Assembly (NCBI GenBank): GCA_963922205.1
Contig: CAWUHX010000224.1
Location: 124,001 to 188,000 of the forward strand
From: Romanomermis culicivorax
Lineage: Eukaryota > Nematoda > Enoplea > Mermithida > Mermithidae
Length of the DNA stretch: 64,000 nucleotides
Direction: 5' to 3'
The notes below the pieces were generated by a model that made no database searches, was not told the origin of the DNA, and worked only from the letters and a program-made list of their open reading frames with translations. Both the position numbers and the translations under genes were made by a program. Positions 32,452 through 44,925 of the stretch are shown here, piece after piece (positions within the stretch are counted from its first letter, which is position 1; every line of letters starts with the position of its first letter).

Positions 32452-33490
32452 TATAAAATGCCAAATTAGCTTTTAACCCGATTTTTACACAAGCCATTTC
32501 AATATTGCAAACAATATTTGGAAGCATCTAGTTTCCTTTTGTTTAATAGTTTAAAACAATCGGGGGTTCAAATTTAAAGACCTCGTGCAAAAGAAACGAT
32601 GGTTAGACTTGATCCATAGGAAAATTTTCCAAGAGAGAATTATTTTTTAAGGCGGGGAGGAATCAACTCCCGGTATCCCCAACACACATCCCGTTTTCCA
32701 CAAATCCCGCGCCCGAAAAAATGAGGTAAAAAAGGCTTTTTATAAAATGAAATGAAATTGAATTCAGTGGGCTTCTATTTCTAACGAATCCAAATTTCCC
32801 TACGGCTTTAGCAAGTACACATACATTATTTTATTAATGATTAATGTGTTACTGTCAGATTTGGCGAGACCTTAGTTTTTGATTTAAAAAACAAGAAATC
32901 GGAAAATTCAGTACACTCTGGTTTCATTAGCACCATGCTAGAAAATCTCTGGTGAGAAAAGTTGAAATTTATGAAAACTACTCTAACGAAGCTTTTGAAT
33001 TAAATTTACACAAAAGGAACTATCGTTTAAGAAAGTTAGAACGTGTTTGTCTTTCCCAAAAAATGTGTATCGGAAAAATGCGAATTTCTATTAGACATCA
33101 AGATACAATATGGAAGATTACCAATTAAAACATGAGATAATGAAACGTATAAGATGATGAAAACTAAAAAATATCTTCAGTTTTCTTGATTCCTGCTTGA
33201 TATTATGAATTTTGATATATTCTCATCATAATCTGATCAAAAACTCAGGAACTTATTTTCATTTTTGGTAAATTAGTGAGTGCATGAGCATGAGAATGTT
33301 TCAACAAACTCAAAAAAGCATAAAGTACGTGTGAGTATTTTTGAGCGAAAAAACGATTTGGCGGAAATTGCGACAAAAATGGCGAAAATATCCGTGGGAA
33401 AAAAGAGTGATTTGGGGAGAAAACAGTGGGTGAATGAGACACGTTTTCGAAGTTTTCAGTATGTGTTTCTAGGAAGATAAGCTATTTGTT
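32452..33490. other. Intergenic, no gene recognised
   Basis: AT-rich with no exon-like segment and no repeat structure I could support. Confidence 0.35.
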
Positions 33491-33494
33491 CTAT

Positions 33495-33614
33495 TAGTAC
33501 AAATTTTTTGGCTTCTTGGGCCAATTGGTACGGCTTCTTAGGCCAATTGGTACAATTTTGGCTTCTTTGGCCAATATTAGTACAAATTTTTTGACTTCCT
33601 GGGCCAATTGGTAC
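33495..33614. repeat. Short tandem repeat (GGCTTCTTGGGCCAATTGGTAC-type units)
   Basis: Four to five degenerate copies of a roughly 25-32 bp unit sharing GGCTTCTT and GGCCAATTGGTAC cores. Confidence 0.7.
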
Positions 33615-33916
33615 GTGCACTACATACCCGTACCCAAGATTTTTGAAGGGGAGGAATTTTCCAAATTCTTTTTAGAATTTACTGAATCAACAGAAAATTA
33701 TTTTTACAGTAAAGATGACCAGTGTTTTTTTTGCTGAAAACTTTTTGCCTCATTTGAGGGAAAACCCTAAAACTTTTTTCCTCATCAGGAAAAATCAATT
33801 TTTTTGGTTTCCTTGCTTATAAATCGCTAAAAATCATTTCTGATGTTTTTTTTAACGTTTCTCATTAACTTGCATCTTATTCCGCCAAAAAACCGACATT
33901 TTTTGCAAAAAGTAAA

Positions 33917-34284
33917 GCAAAAACTTGAGGAAAAATTTTGGTCGCACACATAAATTTTTGGTTGTTCACTCTAAAATAAATAAATCAGCTTAATTTTCTT
34001 GGAAAAACCACCAAAAGCTATTTATTTTTTATTTCATTCGATTCACGCCGGTTTTAGGCTTTTAAAAACAAATTTTCGGATTTATGAAGTCATATTAACT
34101 TTTTCATTTGGTCTCCAAAACTCAACAAATTGGGTTTTAAATGCCTAAAACCGACGCGAATCGAATGAAATGTCAAGAAAACAGTTTGCGATGGTTTTTC
34201 CGATAAATTTAAGCAAATTTATCGATTTTAGAGTGAGCAACTAAAAATTTATCTGTGCAACCAAAATTTTTCCCCAAGTTGCAC
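33917..34284. repeat. Near-perfect fold-back element
   Basis: Two long inverted arms of about 130-150 bp around a short AT-rich centre near 34080-34130. Left-arm motifs AACTTGAGGAAAAATTTTGG and CGCCGGTTTTAGGC reappear in reverse complement on the right. No coding potential. Confidence 0.7.
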
Positions 34285-34939
34285 ATTGCAACCTGGCCTG
34301 TGCAAAAAAACCCTGAGTACAAGTACAATGATATTTCTGAAAATTTTATTCTAAAATTTTTAATTTGAGCAATCTAACATTTACGTACCATATCAGTTTA
34401 ATCGCATAAGGCGTGAATTTTGAAAAAACCGATAAAATGTAGAAAACCAAAAAATTTGAAAAATGTTAGAGGGAATTCCCCCCTTCACCCCCTCTAAATA
34501 TGGGCCTGTGCGTGCACAAAAAACACTGCATGCTTCGTTTAACTTCGCTTTGCTCTGTGCGTTTTTCAAAATCGCAAATGTACAGTAAACTGCCATTATG
34601 CTGCCAAAACTATTTTCACGGTATAAACACGTGTTTTATTTCATGAAAGATCCATGAAATATTGCCATATCCCAGCGATATCGGATGAGCAACTCAAAGC
34701 GATTAAAAATTATTCTCAACAAATACTATTTACAAAACAGACAACACTAGTGAAAGTAGTGATTAACGTTGAATTAACAGCCTACAGATTTTCATTAATA
34801 ACTACAGTACCTTAAATTTCGGTCTGATCTACACTAGGAGGAATTGTCACCATGTTGCAGGCGATTCCGACCGGGAATACGGAATCAGACAAATTTATAG
34901 AAGCTACACATACAGTAAGACAATAAAAGTGGAAAGTGG
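34285..34939. other. Intergenic, no gene recognised
   Basis: AT-rich DNA. A C-rich patch near 34480-34500 resembles the transposon ends elsewhere in the window, but no boundaries can be set. Confidence 0.35.
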
Positions 34940-35972
34940 GGTATTCCCATGTGAGCGATTCCCAAGTGAGCGAATTCTCAATTAAGCGATATCCGTGCGG
35001 GCAATTCCCCATTGAGCGAATTCCCAAGTGAGCGAATTCTCAATAGGGTGATTCCCCATGTGAGCGATTCCCGATTGAACGAATTTCCAAATGAGCGAAT
35101 TCCCAACTGGGTGATTCCAAACGAGTGATCGAGAATATAGTAACACTTTCTTCATATTTTCCTTCTTTGCCTTACACGTTTCTTTGTATGTATTTTTTTT
35201 TCTTTGTTTTTTTGTGTGTTGTTTTCGTTTATATATGCTTTTACGTTTTCATCTTTAGTCTCTGCTTTCTTTTATTTTCCTTTTTCTTCTCATCTACTTT
35301 TTTCTTTTTTGCTCATGAAGCAACAAATTCTAATAAGCATAGCCACCCGTATAGTTCTTATACAATTCGACACACTCTATTTTTTACATAATTTTATCCT
35401 TTGTGATTTTTTCTTCACTAATTTTCATCTTAGTTTTTTGCTTTCAATCTCTTCTGATTTTTTCTTATTTTGATCTTGTTTCACATTTCTTTCTTTCTTG
35501 CCGCTTTCTCTATGTTGCTTCTTCTTTCTTGCCACTGTCTCAATGTTTTTTTTCTTTTTATAATGCTTTTCTACCTATTATCACTATTCTTGATGTCTTC
35601 CTATTTATTGACGTTTCCTTTCTCTTGATGTTTTGTTTGTTTCAACATTCTTTTGTTTATGTTTTTCAAGAAGATTTTCACAATTACAACGACAAAAGAC
35701 TCAAGTATGCCGAAATTTTCAAGAATTATACGGGAGATAAAATGGCAACCAGTAATGTATTGTATTATGAGCAAAAAAAGAAAAACCTAGATGACAAGAA
35801 GGAATAAAATAAAAGAAAGCACAGACAAAAGATGAATATAAAAATATAAGATAAAGAAGGAAAATTTGGAGAAAGTGTTACTATATTCTCGATCGCTCAC
35901 TTGGGCATTCGCTCAACTGGGAATAGCTCACATGAGAATGGCTCAAATGGGAATTCGCTCACTTGGGAATAG
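34940..35972. mobile_element. Fold-back element with 16-bp iterated ends
   Basis: The left end (34940-35136) is about twelve degenerate 16-bp units of the type ATTCCCAAGTGAGCGA. The right end (35889-35972) has about five units in inverted orientation. Just inside, GAGAATATAGTAACACTTTC on the left is mirrored at 35874-35895. The interior is T-rich. ORFs there are Phe/Leu/Ser runs and are not convincing genes. Confidence 0.65.
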
Positions 35973-38765
35973 ACCGATGCCGTTGCAGCTTCGTCAGAGA
36001 TATACTAGAAAAGAAATTTATATTGCTCTGTAGTTTCGTCCGGCAGATTTACTTTCCTGCAATATTCTCAAGCAAATCCCAAAAAAATTTTGACACTGAT
36101 CCAATTACATTTTTTTCGTTTCTCCCTGATTTGCATTATGCTTGATTCTTTCTATTCTTCGAATCAATTCCAGTTTTTCCAAAGCGACAAGAAAAGACAA
36201 TTATTTTTCGAAACGGTGAAGCGCGAATCAATTTGAGAAAATAGCCATCTTTTTCGACTTGACACTTATGCGAATGAGTTTTCTTCCGTGTTATACCATA
36301 CATCGGCGATGGGAAACTAAGCATATTACGTTTCGTCTACTTGTTCATCAATTTTTGGTTCTCCGTACGTAGCGTTATTCAGTTTTGATGTCAATCGACT
36401 GATTCTACAATTTATAAAAATTTGCATATTATTTATTCCTTAATTAATGAACCCAGTAAACTGCTCTTTGACGATATAAAATTCACATACATTATTCACA
36501 TAGGATCCTGCATCCCATACGGACCCTTGTGGGCGTGGCTCAGAATTCATTATTCTTCTTTATTTGATGCGCACTATTTCTAAGATAACGTATCCGATGT
36601 TGGTCGTCAAACATTTATTTTTCTTGTATCCGTACAGTAACACTTTGTCTTTCAGTTCGTTCCCTGATGGTCAAATAATTAATTGTTGCATCGAAAAGAG
36701 CCAAATGCCTTGATTGCCGGGCCGCTAGTTCGAAAAATAGGAGAACAAAATTTTCGGTCATGCTTACATTTGTACGATATTGGTCATTCATTTTTAGTCA
36801 TATATGGATTTGCACAAGTGAGCATATGTCAGCCTAGAGGCATTTCAGGGATAAAGTTGATTTCAAAAATTTAAAAATTTCAAATGCTACTGATTTTTGA
36901 GTTTACTGTAATTTTTTGGGAGTTTCAATACAATGATTTGTACTTTTTTGCTTTCTGACGACTGCGCTACTTTTATGGAACTATTCAACAAGAAAATCTT
37001 ATAATATATTATCTCCTTAATAGTCAAACGGATTGTTTGTACCATGAATCCCACGTTAACAGAATACCTGGCTGCGAATCAGTCCCTCATAGGCTAACTA
37101 AGCGTACATTCTCAAATAAGGTTTTTTCATAAGACATTCCCTACCCTTGAACAGATTGCAAAACTTTCTGGGAACCTTGAGCAAAAAGTCATCAATGTGT
37201 GACGTCAGCAAGATCCACAATAATCTTGTTTTTTTAAATGTTCTTAAAAATTAAGCATGGAGATCAAGTTGTAACTTACTGCTAAAACACACGAACCACA
37301 CAATGGCTCTCAACTAACCCTTGCGGTCTGTTTTTGAAAAATTCAAAAGTTTCGTTCAAACAACTTTCAAGATAAATTTTGTCGTTTTTTAATTATAACA
37401 CGTTTTGCAGAAATACACCAATAAGTAGGTTACTGAATTACCCATCTATCAGAAATCACTTCTCAATTCGAATGCATTTTTTGTTGTAACAAAAGGACTT
37501 GGCGAAAAAAATTGATTAGAGACCTATAGTCCATTAATAATTCTCCTTACTTTAGCTGTTTATGAGTTTTGCCAGATATTCTGAAAAAAAGTTTCCACGA
37601 CTCATGTGTCTAATATGCTCCACGTGTGGGATCTAAGCTCTAGACAATAATTATAAGAAACTTATTAAAAATTCTAGAATGTCAGCGGGACACTTTATTC
37701 TCCATTAAGAATGTGTTGCTACGCGTGACAAGGCATCATGAATCTGCCATTCTTTTGCATCATATATGAGGTTGAGAAGGAAAGACCTCGAGCAAGAATA
37801 TTTTCATTTAGTATTACCTAAGAAGCATATTGCTTTATAATATTTGCATACCTAAAACATAAGTTATCATCATGCAGACTGCAACAATTCGAGACGATAT
37901 GTTATTGAATTTTCTTTTCAGTCCAAATTCAATTTATTGCTGTTTTGCAGTCTAGCAACGTTTTTTATTCTTCTTTCCTCCTTCCTAATTTTTCCTCTCG
38001 AAAAAATTTAATTTGCTAAAGAACATAACAATTTCATTGATCAGCAGCAGCAATAGCAACAATGTCTACATAATTACCTCTCTCTGAAAATGTTCATTCA
38101 GTTTATTCCGCGTGTCTCATGCCGGGATTTCGTAAACAAAAAAAAACTTTCACGTTTTCTTCAACTAGCAAAAAGAAATAAATTGAAGCATCTGTTGTTG
38201 CGGCTGATATGACGAAAAAGCAAAAATCGTAAAAAAGAAAAACGATCATTTCTGTACGAGATGAAGATTAAACAAAAAAACAAGCCACGATGATTAATGG
38301 ATCCTCGAAAAGGTTTCTGCTTTGTTCCGGTACCACGTCGAAAAATTTTTCATATCAAGAATAGAGGATAATGCTAATTTTGAAAGCATTCTTGTCAAAG
38401 AAGCCCCTTTTTGTTGATGTGCAGCTTCGATGCGAACCCTGAATGATCAGCTCTGCAAATACTGGAACCTGGTTTTAGCATGTGCCTGATGTTGTCTCCA
38501 AATTTTTGAAATTTTCATTTGATTCCAAACCGTAACTGATCTGATGCGAATTATTTCTAAATTTTTAAAATTAAAATTGTTTGCACATGGTCAGAACTGC
38601 GAGTTCGTGATTTCCGAATTGTATTCTCAGAAAATTGAACTTGATTCATGAGAATTAAGTTTTTATGTTTATACCATTAGTTTGACGAAGTATGTTACTG
38701 TAGTCTTGGTATTTCCTATCTGAAAATGCACGGGCTGGTCCCGGAAATAGTGTTCACAAGGCGAG
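35973..38765. other. Intergenic, no gene recognised
   Basis: Long AT-rich stretch with no supported exon or element ends on either strand. Confidence 0.4.
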
Positions 38766-39515
38766 ACAAAAAAGACGGCCGGTGCTAACTTCCATAACTT
38801 TTGAACGGATAAAGCTTTTTTAATGCGGATTGCGGCATTGGAATGCTCTGCTTATATTTGCTGCAAAAACCAAATTTTATGCTCCTAGCCTTTATCATCA
38901 CTGTACAAATTGAAATTTAGTAAAAGTAGTCATTTTTCAAAAAGTAAAAATTGTGAAATCAAAATAAAAGTTGTCCTATTGTTGAGAAAAGTTTTGTAAA
39001 GCTTTTTACACACAATAATACTTTAAAAGTCACCCAGATTTGTAAGTTATACGTAATTTAAAGTCATTAAGTTCTTGTTTGAATATGGGGCAAAATTTCG
39101 CCAAAATCAAGAGCTTTTGTTTTGAAATTGGAAAAAAACACAATTGAAGCAAAATAAATTCTGTCATTGACCAGATGGAAAAATTAAAATTATTGGTGAA
39201 GCAGAAAGATAGAACACACTAAACCGGCTCTCTTGTAGTTTCCAGCTGTTGTACGGTTCTCATGATTGGATCTATTGTACTTTTCTGTTGTAAAACATGT
39301 TGATTTTGTAAATTTTTGTCAACTTTTCAAAATTTACTTGCAAAAAAACCGATGTTTAGTATTTTTGATTCTAGTCAATCAATATTTGAGCAATCTGGCT
39401 GAATCTTTGCAATTTTTATGCCAGATGTTTTATCTATCGACGGAAAGAAACCGCATTAAAAAGGCTTCGCCCATTCGAAAGCTATGGAAGTCAGTACCGG
39501 TCGCCTTTTTTTTGG
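38766..39515. mobile_element. Non-autonomous DNA transposon with ~60-bp inverted ends
   Basis: 38766-38828 and 39452-39515 are imperfect inverted repeats sharing GGCCGGTGCTAACTTCCATA-type and TTTTTAATGCGG blocks. An inverted, left-truncated relative lies at 42411-43005. No transposase is seen. Confidence 0.65.
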
Positions 39516-39904
39516 CTTACCCTGTATTCCGCAGATCTGTTGAGTACTGATAATGTGCATGCCTAATCAGTAAACATGAGATAATTTTTGTGTAGCTACA
39601 TCTTTTATGCAATTTAAATCTTTGGAGGTTAGTCTTAGGAGACATGAAACTTCAAAAATCGGCGATTGAGAAATATACAGTAATTTTTATCATTCACCCC
39701 GACAAAAATATCCATTTTTTCACTTAGGGTCCAATATTGAGGTGAAGGTCCTTGTGGTCAAAAAACTTTTTCCGTTAATGGCCACTTCCACAAAATACGA
39801 CCTTTTCTATGACTAAAGCATATGGTGACGTTTCATCTTGACTTTTGCAACTCATTAAACTAAAGTGGTCAATCCGGTCATTTCTAACAACATAATAAAT
39901 TTAG

Positions 39905-42900
39905 CCCCATTTTATCTCCGCATTAGATTTATACTCCATCGCAACACCGTCATCATCGTCCAATATTGTATCTTTGGAAACTAATTTGCATAATGAACCT
40001 TTTTCATCGTCGCGGTCATTTTTCGACGGTCATTATTACGGTAGCAGCGATCGAAATGACCACCGCAGGCGGAAAAGGTCGCAAGAAGAAGAAATGGAAA
40101 ATGAGAACGAGTCGCCGCCATTCCCTAAGATGTTGTCCGAGCAAAAAGGCATTAACGACAACAATCTTGTTGTTATTGACCGCCGAAACGGGAGTCAAAA
40201 TGCGGCGCCGGCCATTAAAATGACCACCGATGAAAATGTCCATCGTCGTATTAAAAATAATCCAATTTATCCGGAGGCGATTTTTGGGCCTGGTGGCCAA
40301 AGCCAGGAAATGAATAATGCACTTTCGCAGAAAGGAACGTACGTCGGAGAAAAAAATTTGCATAATGGACGAGAGACTAACTTGCATAAGACAAAAATTT
40401 TGGTCGAAAGATCGCCCAACGAGGTCGACGTTTTGGAAGGCCAAATGGCGCGTCTGTCTTGTTTGGTGGCCAATAAAGGGGAGCACGAAGTACAAAAAAA
40501 AGTTTTACTGTGAAAACACAAAGTTAGAGTGAATACAGTATCTACTTTGTGCGACAGTACTTAAAACTTAGAGCCATTATTCTAACTATAATGATTTACA
40601 TATGTGCATATAAACAATGCGTTTCGATAAAAAATATTTAACTTGTTTGACTGCAGAAATGCACAAGTTTTAGCATCTATCCATTGATTTCAAACCTGAC
40701 CTGAAATTAAAATTTAAAATATCTAATTCCAGATTTTTTTACACTCCTATTAAAAGTAGCGAAAATTTTCAAAAATTATTCTCCATTAGTAAAGAAAAAT
40801 TAAAAAAATTTAAAATAAAGAAAAAAAATAAGCAACCTTGGCCAAATCTTCAATAAAATCTCGAAAATGCACAGTGTATAACAAAAATCGCAGTAGGCAA
40901 AAATGAGTTCTCGCATAAATAGTTGTCACTTTTTACAAAACAAAATTCCAAAATTGACTTCATGTATCAAATTGCTTGAATATATTATTCCGTAAAATTG
41001 GCTATAGGCTTTGAATTTTATAGCCAACAATATGTGACTCATTCTACTCCAAAATGCATCATAAATTAGCATAATTACTCCTAACGCTTCCTTGCATCTG
41101 GTATTCAAATTAGGATCTTGCTTTTCAGTAAGCACTCTCATCAAATAAAAGAGATTTTATATGTTAGCTCATTCTCTATAATAGAATAGGACTATAACAT
41201 GAAGGCTACTAAGAAATAGTCATTAAATTTGTGTATTTTATATGCAAATTCCAAACTTTATAGGTAACTTGGATACGGAGGAACGATAAGCAATTATTGA
41301 CCGTCCAAGATTACAGATTTATAGGTGACCAGCGATTCCGACTAGATTCATACCGTATAATGGATAATCAAGAACGGAACGTGCAAGATATGTCCCTCGT
41401 TATTCAGTAAGCCACAGTAAAATTGATCATTTTTCCAAATAATTACTGTTATGTTATTTCTGCAGCGACTCAAAAATTAACGATAGCGGAATTTACGAAT
41501 GTCAAATAGCTACTTTCGATTCATTAATCGGTCATGCTATATCTCTGATCGTAAAACGTAAGTAAAACGTAACAAGGTGTCTTATTTTGAGGAAAAAATG
41601 TTTTTTTTCAGCCAATAAAAATCAGTTCAGGAAATCGAGGGGAAAACATCAATTATTGATGGCCGATAGTGCTCAAGGACCAAGGAACGAATTTTTGACT
41701 GAAAATTATGAAACAAGTAGGAAATATTGTACGACAATTCTATTTTCATATCAGGGAAATATTTCAGCATTCCAACTTTGGTAGCTCAATTTTCACCACA
41801 TTTCTAACCTAAATTGTGCTAAGAATTTGCATGTTGACTAAAGATAGTGGAACTATCAATAGTATTGCACGTATGTAATCCGTTTTCATCAGAAAGTGAT
41901 TTTCTACCGAGCATTTTAAAGTTAGTGAAATTTAGACTCATAGGATGTTTTTCTTGAAATGCTTCTAAATGATGAAAGTGGAAAGCAAGCAGTATTTCAG
42001 ATTTTTGCGAATTTCTTATAGAGGATATATTGTATAGTACTGGAAATTTGTGAGCGTATTGCCCTAATCTTCAGCAATTTTTCGAGTAAAAAATTTTACA
42101 GTAACGGCCCTATGTAAATGATTTTGACGACAATTTTAATTTGTGTCACTTTTCTATTTGGAAGCATTTTATAAAAAACAGACTATAGTTCAGTGTTTTA
42201 TGGCATTTTTTGAAACGAATGCATATATTTTTGCTCGTTGTTGTATAAACAGAGATGCGATACGAAAAGCAATACGAAAAAAGTTTTAGATGCATTGTTG
42301 AAACATTTTGCATAGTAGAAAATATATTACTTGATTAACATGCTGAAAATTCCTCAATAGTTAAGACAAAGGCTCGTTAATTTTCAAGTGCTGATACGAA
42401 GTGAGCCAATCTGCCGAAAAAAGTGCAAAGTTTCAGTCAGATTGCTCGAATATTGACTGACTAGAATCAAAAATACTAAATGCCGATTTTTTGGCAAATA
42501 AATTTTGAAAATTTGACAAAAATTGACAAAATAAACATGTCTTACAACATAAATGCACAATAGATCCAATCATAAGGACCCTATAACAGCTGGAAACTGA
42601 GAGAGCCGTTTTAGTGTGCCCTACTTTCTGTTTCACCAATAATTTTAATCGTTTTTCGATGTGGTCGATGACAGAATTGATTTTGCTTTTTTTTCAATTT
42701 CAAAACATGTTGCTGGCTTTAATTTACGTGTAACTTACAAATCTGGGTGATTTTTAAAGAATTATTGTGTGTAAAAAGCTTTACAAAACTTTTTTTCCCA
42801 ATAGGACAACTTATAGTTTGATTTCACAACGTTTACTTTTTGTAAAATGACCACTTTTACTAAATTTCTGTTTGTACAGTAACCATAAAAGCTAGAAGCA

Positions 42901-43898
42901 TAAGGTTTGGTCTTTATAACAAAGATAAACTGGGCATTTTAATGCAGCAATCCGCATTAAAAGAGCTTAGTCCGTTCAAAAGTTATGGAAGTCATTCTTT
43001 TTTGGCTGATCCTATATACTCTATTTCGAAATGATCAATAGACAAGTGATACAGAAAACTCTTAAAGTCGGTATGTTACTGTAGTGAATAAAATTTCTCG
43101 TCCATGAGTGGTACAAAACGGCTGAAAATTATATTCCCTTAACTTCGCTATGATCAAAATTAGTCGAACACACAGGTGTTTAACACAGTTCTGTCGAATT
43201 AAAAGTAATCATCGAGTACTTTCCATCACTTTGGACTTCTCATTTAGCGTTTTTTTTAAAAGTTTTTTACTTTTTTTAAAAGTTTTTTTGCTCCATGTAA
43301 GTTGCATATCTCATGTAGCCTATATTTTCTTGGTTGTCGCTGCATCTGTCATTTCGAAGTCTACGGGCTACAATACGAGTTATAGTAGGAAAAATCCCGA
43401 TTTCCATCTTGCTGACGTCAAGAAACTTTCCTATTCCATTCTGAAATGGATTTTTTTCTTTTTTCGAGAACATATCTCGTTTTTTCTTCGCCTTATTTGA
43501 TTCGTATACGTCTTTCCAATTTCGCAGCCTAAAAGTAAGGATAGAAAAGCTGTCAATTTGAAAATTAAATAGTTTGGAACTAAAGTGGAGAACTTCCTTT
43601 TCCTTACTTCACTTACTGTATATTCTATACTTCGAAAAGACACCCCATACGCCAATAAATGCCAAAGTTTATTGAATCGGGATATAATTTTCCCGGCGGC
43701 TGTACACACAATTGTGTGTGAGAAATTGAATTGTCTCTAAAAAGTGTGGCAGACTTTTGGACAAAGGGGAAATTTGTATAATAAATTTGTCTTTCAGGAG
43801 CTAACGGCGCCAGACCATGCGCATCAATTACTGTAGAAAAGTTACTATTATATATCTTGTTGTTATTCGGTGTTTCTTTTGTTCATAATAAAATGTGA
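39905..43898 (+). CDS. Dpr/DIP/ZIG-8-like immunoglobulin protein with GPI-type tail (5' partial)
   Basis: Exons 39905-40489, 41264-41406, 41466-41557, 41612-41716 and 43798-43898 join in phase (341 residues) with GT-AG introns. The N-terminal ~170 residues are polar, charged and probably disordered. One Ig domain follows: B-strand Cys (LSCLVAN, residue 186), VTWIRRNDKQLLTVQDYRF with the core Trp, DQRFRL, and DSGIYECQI (Cys 255). WIRR...LTV...DQRF is characteristic of the Dpr/DIP and nematode ZIG-8/RIG-5 neuronal recognition proteins, which pair at the cell surface in synaptic wiring. The last exon encodes VEKLLLYILLLFGVSFVHNKM, consistent with a GPI signal as in that family. No signal peptide exon was found, so the gene should start further left. 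If the last splice is wrong, exon four instead reads to a TAG at 41784. A second Ig domain, usual in relatives, is absent. Confidence 0.75.
41944..42188. repeat. Repeat family C copy (TCTGTTTTT...CTTGAAATGC type)
   Basis: Left part GTTTTTCTTGAAATGCTTC and right part GGAAGCATTTTATAAAAAAC form loose inverted ends. GAAAGTGGAAAGCAAG is shared with copies near 26725, 44168 and 57350. It lies in the last intron of the Ig gene. Confidence 0.55.
42411..43005. repeat. Inverted, truncated copy of the 38766-39515 element
   Basis: Shares the interior and one terminal repeat (CCGCATTAAAAGAGCTTAG, TATGGAAGTCA) in opposite orientation. The other end is missing. Intronic. Confidence 0.6.
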
Positions 43899-44741
43899 AA
43901 CAATCGATATGTTTGTTCAAATTGTGGAAAAATAACCACTTTTGAGAAATAAAAACAAAAAAATTTAATCCGAACCACTAATCAGCTTTTTACATGGGCA
44001 TTAAAAATTAGAAAATGGTTGGAACAAAGCATATGTGTACCCGAAAGCTGAACAATGAAAGTAATAGAACTAAAAATTCATAGTTCATCAAACACGTTAC
44101 TTGGCCGCTCAACTTCCGCCAGAATAAAAAATTGCAAAAAAAATATTTTTCACAAATTGTACTTACTTATAGTCTTTTTTATAGAATTATTCCGAAATGA
44201 AAAATGACTGAAATATGCGGTGACTTAAAATCGTTTACACGAAGCTTTTACTGTAAAACTTTTCAGTCAAAAATTTTTTGAGTGTTGGTACTAATTTTCA
44301 CAGTCATATGACGAAGGACTTGTCCGAAAATATAGAACGGTACTTGCTTTCCGGATTCATCATTTGGGACCATTTGAAGGAAAACAGATTATAGACAGGA
44401 AATCATTGTAAACAGATATTAGAGATTTCATTAGATAAAAGAATGTCCTTCATTGTTCCAAGCCCAAAAATGAAATTTTTCACGGCGACAAAATTTCCAA
44501 CATTCATCATTCTTCACATTTTTTGTTCATTTTCTCCACATTAGGGTTTTTCATCCCAGCCAAGAGGTAATCTTACTGCTCAGAAAGACAACGGTTCAAC
44601 GATGAAGCCATGACAAGATAACTAACTCCTAATGCCCGAAATTGAAAAAACTAGTGAAAACGATTTTAATATACCTAATTTGCATATTTATTATAAAAAT
44701 GATGTGTGTGTTTATTCTAAAGCATATAAATCTTTACCATT
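43899..44741. repeat. Intergenic with a family C copy and one half of a direct repeat
   Basis: 44168-44394 carries inverted ends TATAGTCTTTTTTATAG and AAAACAGATTATA of family C. About 44556-44650 (AGAGGTAATCTTACTGCTCA and following) is repeated in direct orientation at 45741-45835. No gene. Confidence 0.5.
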
Positions 44742-44925
44742 CACTGTATTGAGATTCGCTAGTTTGAAAATCGCTGTTTTGAAACTTCGCTGTTTTCAGA
44801 TCTCGCTGTTATGAAATCACTGTATTGTGATTTCGCTGTATCGAGAATCTCTGAATTGAGACCTCGCTGTAATGAGAATCGCTGTTTTGAGTTTCGCTGT
44901 TGTGCGTTTCGCTGTACTGGGACCC
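44742..44925. repeat. Array of ~16-bp TTCGCTGT units
   Basis: About twelve degenerate units of the type TCGCTGTNTTGAGAAT. They resemble the reverse complement of the units at 34940-35136 (TCGCTCACTTGGGAAT) in length and sequence, so the two arrays are likely related. A single matching unit is near 45660-45680. Confidence 0.65.

Noticed and set aside
35125-35807. Several hydrophobic ORFs on the plus strand
   Set aside because: They are Phe/Leu/Ser translations of T-rich DNA inside a fold-back element.
40016-40521. Minus-strand ORFs of 159 and 84 codons
   Set aside because: Antisense to the first detected Ig-gene exon, which has Ig motifs and in-phase splice sites.
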